From positions 1-8,446 of the forward strand of contig CAMAFU010000063.1 in assembly GCA_945833725.1 (NCBI GenBank): a DNA stretch of 8,446 nt, read 5' to 3'. Origin of the DNA: an uncultured Treponema sp. (GTDB lineage Bacteria; Spirochaetota; Spirochaetia; Treponematales; Treponemataceae). The translations under genes and the position numbers were made by a program. Shown piece after piece: positions 1-6,146 of the stretch (its first letter is position 1; each line of letters starts with the position of its first letter). The notes below the pieces were generated by a model that saw only the letters and a program-made list of their open reading frames with translations, ran no database searches and was not told the origin of the DNA.

Positions 1-39
1 TATTACTTTCCCTGCGTTTTTTACTTGGTGTCGGAGCGT

Positions 40-1587
40 TTATTCTTTTAAGAGGGATTTGCTTTCTGCGTAATTAAGGCATTTTCTTTCCCAGTCCAAG
101 CCTCCTGCTCTTGTAAATCCGTTAAGCCACAACTGCCAGTTTTCTCTTGTTAAAGTTCGTTTTCCTGTAACAAAGTCCAGCACGCCCTGCTCATAGTATT
201 TCTTTAATTCAGCAGAAGGAGAAGGAATGCCTTCTGAGCCAAAACAGTCTGTCCAGGTTAAATCCTGCATCTGTTTTAAAACTTTGTAGGCACTCATCTT
301 TTTTCCGTTTCTGCTTGTCCATTCTGGGTATCGTCCGAAAAGTTCAATTTCACCGTTATAAAAAACAAGATTCCTTAACTGGAGATATGGTGCCATTGCT
401 TTTTGGGTGTAGGCCAGGTTAGGGTCTGGAAGACCTTCGGCAGTTACATGACCGTTGGCATCTTTTATAAAATTAACGCCTTCTTCGCCGAATCCCAGTC
501 TGTAATATCCTTCATCGCTGCTCATCCATTCAAGAAGTTTTGCTATAGTCTGGATTTTTCCTGTTTCCCTTGCTTTTTTGCTTACGGCTAAAATCCGGTG
601 GCCCTGATCTGTATAAATGCCCACAGATTTTTTGCCTGAAGGACCTGCAGGAGCATCAATAACGCACCATTCACCTTCCGGGAATTTTTCGTCGAAGGGA
701 GAATAATTGTTTTCAAGGGCAAAGGCCGCATTCTGTTCTTTCATTATGCCGAAGCGTCCCTGTTTCCATGCATTCCTAAAATCATCTTTTTTATATGCAA
801 CCCAGTTTGGATCAATAAGTTTTTCACTGCAAATCTGCCGTATAAATTCCAAAGCGTCGTAATATTCTTCTTTATAAATGTTCAGACCTGGAGACTGTTT
901 AGAAAAATCAACAGTTCCTTCTGTACCAAAAGCCCCGAAAAAAGGATCGAATTTTGTTCCCAATCCGGCACTGTTTTTTTTGATTTCAAGATAGGCACCG
1001 TATCCGTAAGTATCGTTGCGGCCGTTTTTATCCGGGTCTTTAAAAGTAAATGCCCTCATAACATTTAAAAAATCTTCTGTTGTTACAGGAATTTCAAGAC
1101 CAAGATTTTCGAGCCAATCTTTACGGATTAAAATTCCTTCATTTTTTGTAATTGAACCAGGCTGCCTTAAAGCATAATGAAAACCGTCTTTTGAATAAGA
1201 TTTTCTTGAATTTTCATCGTACATTTGGGAAGTTCTTACAGGCATTAAATCGTACATATCGTCTACATAAGTTACTTTACCTGCTTCCATAAGTTTGTTC
1301 AGCGTAGGGGCGTTTACAGTAAAAATATCCGGCAACCGGTCGCTTTGAGCTGCTGCCATTATTTTTTTGTCGGCTTCTTCAAAAGTTCCGGGCAGTGCAG
1401 AAATTGAAAGGTCGATATTAAGTTTCCGTTTTAAAATTCCGTAAACTTCCCAGTTTGCAGGCGGTTCACCGGCTTCTCCAAAAGTTGCACCGTACCATAA
1501 TTCTATTGGCACAGGCTTATCTTTAGGCGCACAGGAAATAAAAAATAATGTGGCGAAAAGTGTCAGTAAAATTTTTGTTTTTTTCAT
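40..1587 (-). CDS. ABC transporter extracellular solute-binding lipoprotein (family 1, LplA-like)
   Basis: A 515-residue exported lipoprotein expected to capture a sugar or oligosaccharide outside the membrane and hand it to ABC permeases. Seen: a short basic N-terminus, a hydrophobic segment at about 6-18 and a lipobox-like FISC with Cys19 as the predicted lipidated residue. The rest is a long family-1 binding-protein fold. An Asp-rich loop at 184-192 (DPDKNGRND, then TYGYG) looks like the calcium-type DxDxNGxxD loop common in LplA-like proteins. The stretch YRLGFGEEGVNF (about 362-373) is also typical of that group. Length matches the roughly 500-residue LplA class rather than shorter MalE-type proteins. 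It is the last visible gene of the minus-strand block, 39 nt after the cyclase, with no terminator between them. No permease or ATPase gene lies in the window, so the ligand is unknown. The family call is firm; the substrate is not inferable. Confidence 0.93.
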   Translation of the reverse strand: MKKTKILLTLFATLFFISCAPKDKPVPIELWYGATFGEAGEPPANWEVYGILKRKLNIDLSISALPGTFEEADKKIMAAAQSDRLPDIFTVNAPTLNKLMEAGKVTYVDDMYDLMPVRTSQMYDENSRKSYSKDGFHYALRQPGSITKNEGILIRKDWLENLGLEIPVTTEDFLNVMRAFTFKDPDKNGRNDTYGYGAYLEIKKNSAGLGTKFDPFFGAFGTEGTVDFSKQSPGLNIYKEEYYDALEFIRQICSEKLIDPNWVAYKKDDFRNAWKQGRFGIMKEQNAAFALENNYSPFDEKFPEGEWCVIDAPAGPSGKKSVGIYTDQGHRILAVSKKARETGKIQTIAKLLEWMSSDEGYYRLGFGEEGVNFIKDANGHVTAEGLPDPNLAYTQKAMAPYLQLRNLVFYNGEIELFGRYPEWTSRNGKKMSAYKVLKQMQDLTWTDCFGSEGIPSPSAELKKYYEQGVLDFVTGKRTLTRENWQLWLNGFTRAGGLDWERKCLNYAESKSLLKE

Positions 1588-1595
1588 GTTTTGTC

Positions 1596-1617
1596 TGCCT
1601 TTTAGGGCATGCCTCCT
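1596..1617 (-). promoter_or_regulatory. Displaced Shine-Dalgarno with intervening hairpin before the solute-binding gene
   Basis: On the minus strand a perfect AGGAGG (1617-1612) sits 24 nt before the ATG at 1587, too far for normal initiation. Between them TGCC (1609-1606) and GGCA (1599-1596) can form a 4-bp hairpin with a CTAAAA loop. If that hairpin is folded out, the effective spacing is about 10 nt. An alternative weak AAGG lies 10 nt from the ATG. AGGAGG is also followed after 1 nt by ATG CCC TAA, a two-codon ORF that is probably too close to be initiated. The hairpin is short, so its role is inference. Confidence 0.4.
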
Positions 1618-1626
1618 GTTTTAAGA

Positions 1627-3672
1627 TTATTTTGATGTCATCCTTAAAATACCGTTCCAGTTTTCTGGAGGAGATTTTTCAAGGTCATTACATTTTTGAA
1701 ACATTTTTTCTGCACAAATGTCTTTGTGTTTTATGGATGCAAAAAGTTCCCCTGCCTGGTGGAAAAAACCTTCTTTAAGGGCGTTAAGTGCCTTCAGGTA
1801 AATTTCCTGCACAGAGGCAATTTTTTGAAAATCATTTTTTTCCATAGGCACAAAAACCGTTACACCTTCGTTTTTTCCAACAACAGCAATTGTGGCAATT
1901 TCCCGAAAGCACAAATCAGTTCCGTTTTTTTCGGCGGAGTCTTTTGCCGCTTTTGAACATAGCGTAAATGTGCTGAACTGTTTGTTTATTCCTTCAAGAC
2001 GGGAAGCAAGGTTTACCGTGTCTCCCATCATAGTGTAGTCGAACCTGCTCCGGCTTCCCATATTTCCGACAACGGCTTTTCCTGTGTTAATTCCAATGCG
2101 CTGAACAAAAGGCGTGCCTGTAATTTTTTTTAGTTCATCCTGCATGGCTTCAAGTTTTTTCTGGCAGGCAAGGGCCGCATCAAGGGCAAGTTTTGCCTGA
2201 TTTTCCTGAGTTACAGGGGCGCCCCAAAAGGCAATTATTGCATCACCTTCGTATTTGTCGATTGTTCCGCCGTAGGAAAGAATAATGTCTGTCATTTCGC
2301 TTAAATATCTGTTTAAAAGTTCTGTAAGCTGCACTGGAGACAGTTTTTCCGAGATTGAAGTAAATCCCTGCACATCGGAAAAATATGCTGTAATTACTTT
2401 TTCTTCTCCGCCTAAATGGAGAAGTTCTGGATTTTCAATAAGATTTTCTATTACTTTAGGACTTAAATATTGCCTGAACGCTGTTTTTAAATAATGTTTC
2501 TGGGAGCTTTCGAGAATGTAGCCTTCAAAAATGGAAATTATGTAGGAAGAAATAAAGGCCAGAAGAGGAGTAAAAAGTTGAACTACAAATCCTTTGTAAA
2601 AGCAGAAATAGTTTAGGGCAATTTGAATGGCACAGAGAACAAAGGCACAAAAAGTTGTTTTTAAAAGTTCTGCAGCCCCAGATTTTTTAATTGAGCATCC
2701 TGTAAAAAAGCCCAGCAAAGTCCAGAGAATTACTGAAATAATGTTAAAAAAAAGGGGAATGTCCCGGAGAAAATTTTTAGTAAGGATTGTGTCCAGCTGG
2801 CAAAGGTGAACGGCAGCTCCAGGATAAGTTGAAGAAACAGGCGTGGCACAAATATCAAAAAGGCCCGGTGCATAAAGACCAAAAAAAACAAATCCGTTTT
2901 TAAATTGTTCTGGAGAAAGAAAATCATCGTCGGAAGAAAAGTCATTTTCGTAATTTCCGCTGGTGATTTTAAATTCACTTTGAAGAATCTGCTTTGCACT
3001 GTAAGGCACAAATTTATTTAAATCTTTATGATAGCGAATATAAATTCCGCCTTTTTTCGCCATGGGAATTTGCGCAAAATCCACAGGAAAATTTCCTGCA
3101 ATAAGGCTTGCAGTACTGAGGGAAGGTTCCATGTTTTTTGATTTTGAAAAAATATTTCCCCGCCGGGCAACCCTGTCGTTGTCCAGAATTGAAGTAACAT
3201 CTCCTAAATGGCAGGCAGAATTTTTAAGGGGCGGAACTGGCAGAGTTGATTTTGTATATTCTGAATCTTCATAAAAAACAGTCTGCACTACATGACCGTA
3301 ATTTTTTGAACTTTCAGCAAATTTTTCATCATCCTTTTCCCCGTAAACTGAAGGTTCGGAAAAAATCATGTCGAAGGCAAGGGATGAGGCTTCTGCCCTT
3401 GCAAAGTAATCTGTTATTGAAGCGTATGCACTTCTTGGCCAGGGCCATGACCAGCCCAGTTCTTTTTTTGCCCAGTCAAGGCTTTCCTGATCAACTGTTA
3501 CAAGAAAAATGTTTTCTGCCGGCGAAAAAAAATCGGCTGTAAAAGACATTCTTCTGTCGTAAAGTTTGTTCTCCAGAGAGGAAAAAAGGCTGAACATGGA
3601 ACAGACGGTAAAAAAAATACAGAGAACCGCTGTTGAAATAAAAATCCGTGCAGTTTTTTTGATTTTTTTCAT
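1627..3672 (-). CDS. CHASE2-domain class III adenylate cyclase
   Basis: A 681-residue membrane receptor cyclase that should convert ATP to cAMP in response to an extracytoplasmic signal. In order: one N-terminal membrane helix (about 11-30); a CHASE2 sensor outside the membrane (about 34-300, with VTVDQESL and WPWPRSAY near 58-83 and LAFDMIFSEPS near 98-108); three membrane helices (about 303-325, 336-357 and 361-385); a linker with QYLSPKVIENL; and a cyclase domain (about 424-610). All catalytic positions are present: metal-binding Asp433 (FSDVQGFT) and Asp477 (KYEGD), adenine-selecting Lys473 and Thr547 (the Lys/Thr pair of class IIIb, hence adenylate rather than guanylate), and transition-state Asn554 and Arg558 (VNLASR). 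The C-terminal 70 residues (EIYLKALNALKEGFFHQAGELF) resemble a single TPR-like helix pair. The start overlaps the M48 stop as ATGA, with AGGA 9 nt upstream, implying translational coupling. The signal sensed is unknown. Confidence 0.95.
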   Translation of the reverse strand: MKKIKKTARIFISTAVLCIFFTVCSMFSLFSSLENKLYDRRMSFTADFFSPAENIFLVTVDQESLDWAKKELGWSWPWPRSAYASITDYFARAEASSLAFDMIFSEPSVYGEKDDEKFAESSKNYGHVVQTVFYEDSEYTKSTLPVPPLKNSACHLGDVTSILDNDRVARRGNIFSKSKNMEPSLSTASLIAGNFPVDFAQIPMAKKGGIYIRYHKDLNKFVPYSAKQILQSEFKITSGNYENDFSSDDDFLSPEQFKNGFVFFGLYAPGLFDICATPVSSTYPGAAVHLCQLDTILTKNFLRDIPLFFNIISVILWTLLGFFTGCSIKKSGAAELLKTTFCAFVLCAIQIALNYFCFYKGFVVQLFTPLLAFISSYIISIFEGYILESSQKHYLKTAFRQYLSPKVIENLIENPELLHLGGEEKVITAYFSDVQGFTSISEKLSPVQLTELLNRYLSEMTDIILSYGGTIDKYEGDAIIAFWGAPVTQENQAKLALDAALACQKKLEAMQDELKKITGTPFVQRIGINTGKAVVGNMGSRSRFDYTMMGDTVNLASRLEGINKQFSTFTLCSKAAKDSAEKNGTDLCFREIATIAVVGKNEGVTVFVPMEKNDFQKIASVQEIYLKALNALKEGFFHQAGELFASIKHKDICAEKMFQKCNDLEKSPPENWNGILRMTSK

Positions 3673-4568
3673 CGGAATGTTTCCTGAAATCTTTCAACCC
3701 TGAAAATTGAAGTATCGTTAGAAAGCGTAAGTTTTGAAAGTTCTTTTTTTGCTTTTGAAATTCTGGAAGAAGCTGAAGGATGAGTTTTTGAAAAACCTGA
3801 AAAACTTCCCTTTTCTTTAAGTTTAAGTTCTTCGAGAAAATCAATCATGGAAGAAGGATTGTAGCCTGCTTCATTCATTAAAAACAAAGCTGCTTTGTCG
3901 GCATCAAATTCCTGACTGTGGGAATAACCGGAATTTATCATACTGGAAATAATATCGCCTGTAATGTCATCCATTTTTTCAGCATCGTTATCGGAAGCTA
4001 TGTTTATTGCGGCGTTTAAGGAAGTTGTTCCGGCTTTTGTCCAGCGGCTTGTTTTTATTGCCTTAATGCTGTGTTCCAGCTGAATATGGGCAACTTCGTG
4101 GGCAATTACGCCGGCAAGGGAATCTTCAGATTTTGCACAGTTAATAAGACCCTTCGTAACAAAAATGTGACCGCCGCTGGTGGTAAGGGCATTTATTTCG
4201 TCTGTATCAAGAATTTTTACATGATAGCCGTTGTATAATTCTGGGCGGGAAGATTTTTCTGTTATAACACGGCATATTCTGTTAAGGTAAAGTTCTTTTT
4301 CGGGAGATTCAAAAATGCTGTAATTGGAAAGAATTGAAGCTGCAACACTCCGGCCAATATAGTATTCGTTTTCTGGAGTAATGGATTCGGCTGCCTTTGA
4401 AATATTTGCACCGGCTTCCAGAATGGAACTTGCAGCTTTATTGTCCTGAGCGCCGGCAATCATGCTGGAAATTTGAAGAATATCCGTTACAAACCCCATG
4501 GTTGAACAGGAACAAAACATGAGGGAAAAAAGTATTCCCATAGAAACTGAAATAAATTTACCTTTCAT
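3669..4568 (-). CDS. M48-family zinc metallopeptidase lipoprotein (BepA/LoiP/YcaL-like)
   Basis: A 299-residue exported zinc protease, probably membrane-anchored outside the cytoplasm and involved in envelope protein quality control or processing. Seen: a hydrophobic signal segment (about 5-19) ending in FCSC with Cys21 as probable lipidation site; the HEVAH zinc/catalytic motif at 157-161; the third zinc ligand Glu220 in QEFDADKAA; the conserved upstream strand NALTTSGGHIFVTKGL (126-141) that precedes the active site in this family; and the late THPSASSRI (262-270) typical of the M48 substrate-cleft region. There is no TPR tail, unlike full-length BepA. The start is supported by GGAGG 9 nt upstream, inside the end of the SH3-like gene, which it overlaps by 11 nt. 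Its stop overlaps the cyclase start by 4 nt. Substrates are unknown; by context a role beside the cyclase sensor is inferred. Confidence 0.95.
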   Translation of the reverse strand: MKGKFISVSMGILFSLMFCSCSTMGFVTDILQISSMIAGAQDNKAASSILEAGANISKAAESITPENEYYIGRSVAASILSNYSIFESPEKELYLNRICRVITEKSSRPELYNGYHVKILDTDEINALTTSGGHIFVTKGLINCAKSEDSLAGVIAHEVAHIQLEHSIKAIKTSRWTKAGTTSLNAAINIASDNDAEKMDDITGDIISSMINSGYSHSQEFDADKAALFLMNEAGYNPSSMIDFLEELKLKEKGSFSGFSKTHPSASSRISKAKKELSKLTLSNDTSIFRVERFQETFR

Positions 4569-5049
4569 ATTCGCTGCCCTCCGAAAGATGCCCCTGCTTT
4601 ATAAATTCTGCAAGTTCTGTATCGGAAACAGATATTTTTTCCATTTCGTCAATCAGGTTGTAGTTAAGATTTTTTTTGTAGGATTTAAATGCGTCTTCTG
4701 CATCTTTTGAAAAACCTTTTCCTGCAAGAGCAAGTTCATCTTGAGTTGCCGCACTGGAATATGAATTTTTGTAAATTTTTCTTTTTGTTATGCTTCCGTT
4801 AGAAATCCATCCGGAAAGGGAAAGATTGTCGTTAAAAAAAACTTTTGAAAATTTGTCGTTGCTTTCAAGCACAATAAGACAGTCCCCGTAAGTAGCCTCG
4901 CATACTTTTGAAGAAAAAAATTCTGTTCCAGATTTTAAATAAGTTGATTTAACAGATACATAGACTTTTGATTTAGGCTTAAACTGTTCACAGAAAACAG
5001 CCCCAGAAAAAAGCATGCACAGAAACACGGCGGAAAATAGCTTTTTCAT
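4558..5049 (-). CDS. Secreted bacterial SH3-like domain protein
   Basis: A protein of 163 residues when started at the ATG at 5049; an in-frame ATG at 5061 would add MGDF. The inner start is preferred because GGGAG lies exactly 5 nt before it, and that ribosome-binding site would otherwise be coding. The N-terminus is a signal peptide (two Lys, then a hydrophobic run to about residue 20, ending GAVFC-EQ). The Cys has Phe before it, so it is a poor lipobox and plain secretion is likelier. Residues about 26-92 fit a bacterial SH3 fold: VYVSVKSTYLKSG, then GDCLIVLES, FSKVFF and SGWISNGSI. The remaining 70 residues are polar and helical, unrecognised, with many Lys, Asp and Glu. In other bacteria SH3-like domains bind cell-wall peptides or partner proteins. 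It is the first gene of the block, overlapping the M48 gene, so a partner or targeting role for that protease is inferred. Confidence 0.85.
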   Translation of the reverse strand: MKKLFSAVFLCMLFSGAVFCEQFKPKSKVYVSVKSTYLKSGTEFFSSKVCEATYGDCLIVLESNDKFSKVFFNDNLSLSGWISNGSITKRKIYKNSYSSAATQDELALAGKGFSKDAEDAFKSYKKNLNYNLIDEMEKISVSDTELAEFIKQGHLSEGSEYER

Positions 5050-5054
5050 GAAAT

Positions 5055-5059
5055 CTCCC
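5055..5059 (-). promoter_or_regulatory. Ribosome-binding site that fixes the SH3-like gene start
   Basis: GGGAG on the minus strand, 5 nt (ATTTC) before the ATG at 5049. It overlaps the alternative upstream ATG at 5061, which itself has no purine-rich site before it. This favours the shorter product. Confidence 0.7.
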
Positions 5060-5082
5060 ATACAAATTGATAAAACTTGGAT

Positions 5083-5098
5083 TTACTACCGGCAGTAA
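5083..5098. promoter_or_regulatory. Imperfect 16-bp palindrome at the predicted start of the SH3-M48-cyclase transcript (candidate operator)
   Basis: TTACTACCGGCAGTAA reads the same on both strands except for one mismatched pair (A/C flanking the central CCGG), so 14 of 16 positions are symmetric. It begins where the minus-strand -10 box ends and its centre falls near the expected +1. That is a classic place for a repressor to block initiation. A related, shorter site (core TACCGGCA) lies in the plus-strand promoter at 5209-5216. No regulator gene is present in the window to link to it. Confidence 0.4.
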
Positions 5099-5126
5099 TA
5101 ATAGAAAAAATATCAATAAAAGTCGA
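5098..5126 (-). promoter_or_regulatory. Sigma70-type promoter for the SH3-M48-cyclase block
   Basis: On the minus strand: -35 TCGACT (5126-5121, 4 of 6 consensus), a 17-bp spacer, then -10 TATTAT (5103-5098, 5 of 6). Transcription would start near 5091, giving a leader of about 40 nt before the ATG at 5049. It lies directly upstream of the first gene in the divergent gap. Confidence 0.6.
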
Positions 5127-5199
5127 GTTTTGCGGCAGAAAGGTTCAGACAATATAAATTCTTAAGAAAAAATGGAGTGGGGAGACCTGAAATTCCAGT

Positions 5200-5229
5200 T
5201 TGAATTTTTACCGGCAAACAGAGTATTAT
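5200..5229 (+). promoter_or_regulatory. Sigma70-type promoter for the M15 peptidase gene
   Basis: -35 TTGAAT (5200-5205, 4 of 6), an 18-bp spacer, then -10 TATTAT (5224-5229, 5 of 6). Expected start is near 5236, about 30-40 nt before the gene. The spacer contains TTTACCGGCAAA (5207-5218 region), an imperfect palindrome sharing TACCGGCA with the opposite promoter. A weaker alternative has TATAAA at 5153-5158 but only a 3-of-6 -35. Confidence 0.5.
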
Positions 5230-5265
5230 AGGCAGACGGAGTGTAAAGTTTTGTCGTAAAAAACT

Positions 5266-5976
5266 ATGAGAAATTTTATGAAAACAAAAAGTGCTGCAAT
5301 ATTGCTGTGGATGTTTTTTTCTTTTTCCTTTTGCATTGCAGAAAATTTTACAGAAGAAGAAAGGTTTTTTTTGTCCAGCGACGACGAAATAAAAAAAGAA
5401 TTTTATAGCTGTGAAATAAGTGATGAAATTTTTAGCCGAATGAAGGGAAAAACTTATAAGGAAAACTGTACGGTTCCCCTTTCATCGCTGAATTATCTTC
5501 ACATCCTGCACTGGGGCAAAAACGGAGAAGTTTTAGAAGGAGAAATGGTATGTTCATCAAAAATAAGCGCCATTCTTCTTGAAATTTTTTTTCTGCTTTA
5601 TAAAAGTGAATATGTAATTGAAAAAGTCCGCCTTGCAGACGACTATAATGCTGTAGACGAGCAGAGTATGCAGGACAACAATACTTCCTGTTTTAATTTC
5701 CGCTGTATAAGCGGTACAGATAAAATTTCCATGCACGGACTTGGACTTGCTGTTGATATAAATCCGCTTTACAATCCATACATAAAAACAACCGGTACAG
5801 GAACTGTTGTAGAACCGGCAGGATCAGAGGAATTTACAGACAGATCGAAAGATTTTTCCATGAAAATTACCCATAGTGATTTGGCCTATAAACTTTTTAC
5901 AGAAAGGGGCTTTGAGTGGGGCGGCGACTGGAAAAACTTAAAAGACTACCAGCATTTTGAAATAGATTTGAAATGA
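5266..5976 (+). CDS. Secreted M15-family peptidoglycan peptidase (VanY/CwlK-like D,D- or L,D-type)
   Basis: A 236-residue exported zinc peptidase expected to cut D-Ala-D-Ala or related peptide bonds in peptidoglycan outside the membrane. The signal peptide covers about 1-25, with cleavage likely after CIA (before Glu26-Asn27). The M15 signature is complete: SMHGLGLAVDIN with zinc ligands His157 and Asp164, and GFEWGGDWKNLKDYQHFE with Asp227 and zinc ligand His230. An Arg at 146 (FNFR) matches the conserved Arg before the first zinc motif. Arrangement and spacing fit the M15C/Peptidase_M15_4 type, which includes single-domain lysin-like enzymes; residues about 26-110 form an unrecognised N-terminal part. 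No strong ribosome-binding site exists. An in-frame ATG at 5278 (Met5), preceded by GAG at 7 nt, is an equally plausible start and gives a cleaner signal peptide. It is transcribed divergently from the SH3-M48-cyclase block. Exact bond specificity cannot be read from sequence. Confidence 0.92.
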   Translation: MRNFMKTKSAAILLWMFFSFSFCIAENFTEEERFFLSSDDEIKKEFYSCEISDEIFSRMKGKTYKENCTVPLSSLNYLHILHWGKNGEVLEGEMVCSSKISAILLEIFFLLYKSEYVIEKVRLADDYNAVDEQSMQDNNTSCFNFRCISGTDKISMHGLGLAVDINPLYNPYIKTTGTGTVVEPAGSEEFTDRSKDFSMKITHSDLAYKLFTERGFEWGGDWKNLKDYQHFEIDLK

Positions 5977-5992
5977 GCGGCCTGTTTTGCAC

Positions 5993-6121
5993 TGAACAGT
6001 CGCGACGGTCAGCCCGAATTTTTTTGTGGGGGGAGAATACGACAAGGCTTGCGCATTATAACTTTGTGAGAAAAATCGGGGCGCGAAGGAGCGAATGGTA
6101 CACGAATGGTCAGACTGTTCA
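5993..6121. repeat. Intergenic element with 9-bp terminal inverted repeats and nested complementary segments
   Basis: TGAACAGTC (5993-6001) is the exact reverse complement of GACTGTTCA (6113-6121). Inside them three more pairs nest in order: TCGCG (6000-6004) with CGCGA (6082-6086); CCCGAATTTTT (6013-6023) with AAAAATCGGG (6071-6080), 10 bp with one bulged base; and ACAAGG (6042-6047) with CTTTGT (6062-6067). By hand count it is about 50% G+C, clearly richer than its neighbours. It may be a miniature inverted-repeat element, a structured untranslated RNA, or a repeated intergenic sequence of the genome. No obvious target-site duplication flanks it. The right end overlaps the -35 region of the acyltransferase promoter. 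Confidence 0.4.
6092..6110 (+). repeat. Tandem CGAATGGT repeat with 11-bp period
   Basis: CGAATGGT occurs at 6092-6099 and again at 6103-6110, one helical turn apart, ending 8 bp before the -35 box of the acyltransferase promoter. This is suitable spacing for a pair of activator contacts, but two copies of 8 bp are not strong evidence on their own. Confidence 0.4.
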
Positions 6122-6146
6122 AATGATGATACAAATGTGATATACT
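6118..6146 (+). promoter_or_regulatory. Extended -10 promoter for the acyltransferase-MATE pair
   Basis: -35 TTCAAA (6118-6123, 4 of 6), a 17-bp spacer, then -10 TATACT (6141-6146, 5 of 6) with the extended TG motif (TGATATACT) directly before it. Expected start is near 6153, leaving a 27-nt leader containing GGGAG (6170-6174) 6 nt before the ATG at 6181. Confidence 0.65.

Noticed and set aside
1..39. Start of another gene or a terminator left of the solute-binding gene
   Set aside because: Only 39 bases are visible after the stop codon; no hairpin with a T tract and no start codon with a ribosome-binding site can be seen.
3491..3844. Minus-strand open frame of 117 codons spanning the M48/cyclase junction
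   Set aside because: It overlaps the M48 end and cyclase start in another frame, both of which carry strong family signatures; the frame is Phe/Lys rich as expected from T-rich shadow reading.
5050..5061. Upstream ATG (5061) as the start of the SH3-like protein
   Set aside because: The GGGAG needed to initiate at 5049 lies inside those first codons with ideal 5-nt spacing, and nothing purine-rich precedes 5061.
5172..5231. Nineteen-codon ORF in the divergent intergenic region
   Set aside because: No ribosome-binding site before its ATG and it runs across the predicted M15 promoter, so it would be neither transcribed whole nor translated.
6006..6025. Rho-independent terminator after the M15 gene
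   Set aside because: There is a T7 tract, but the helix immediately before it is only 3 bp (CGG/CCG). The 6-bp hairpin at 5982-5999 has no T tract after it.
6136..6146. TGTGA half-sites (6065-6069 and 6136-6140) as CRP/cAMP receptor sites, given the cyclase in the window
   Set aside because: Neither is followed by TCACA at 6-bp spacing; the second is explained by the extended -10 element.
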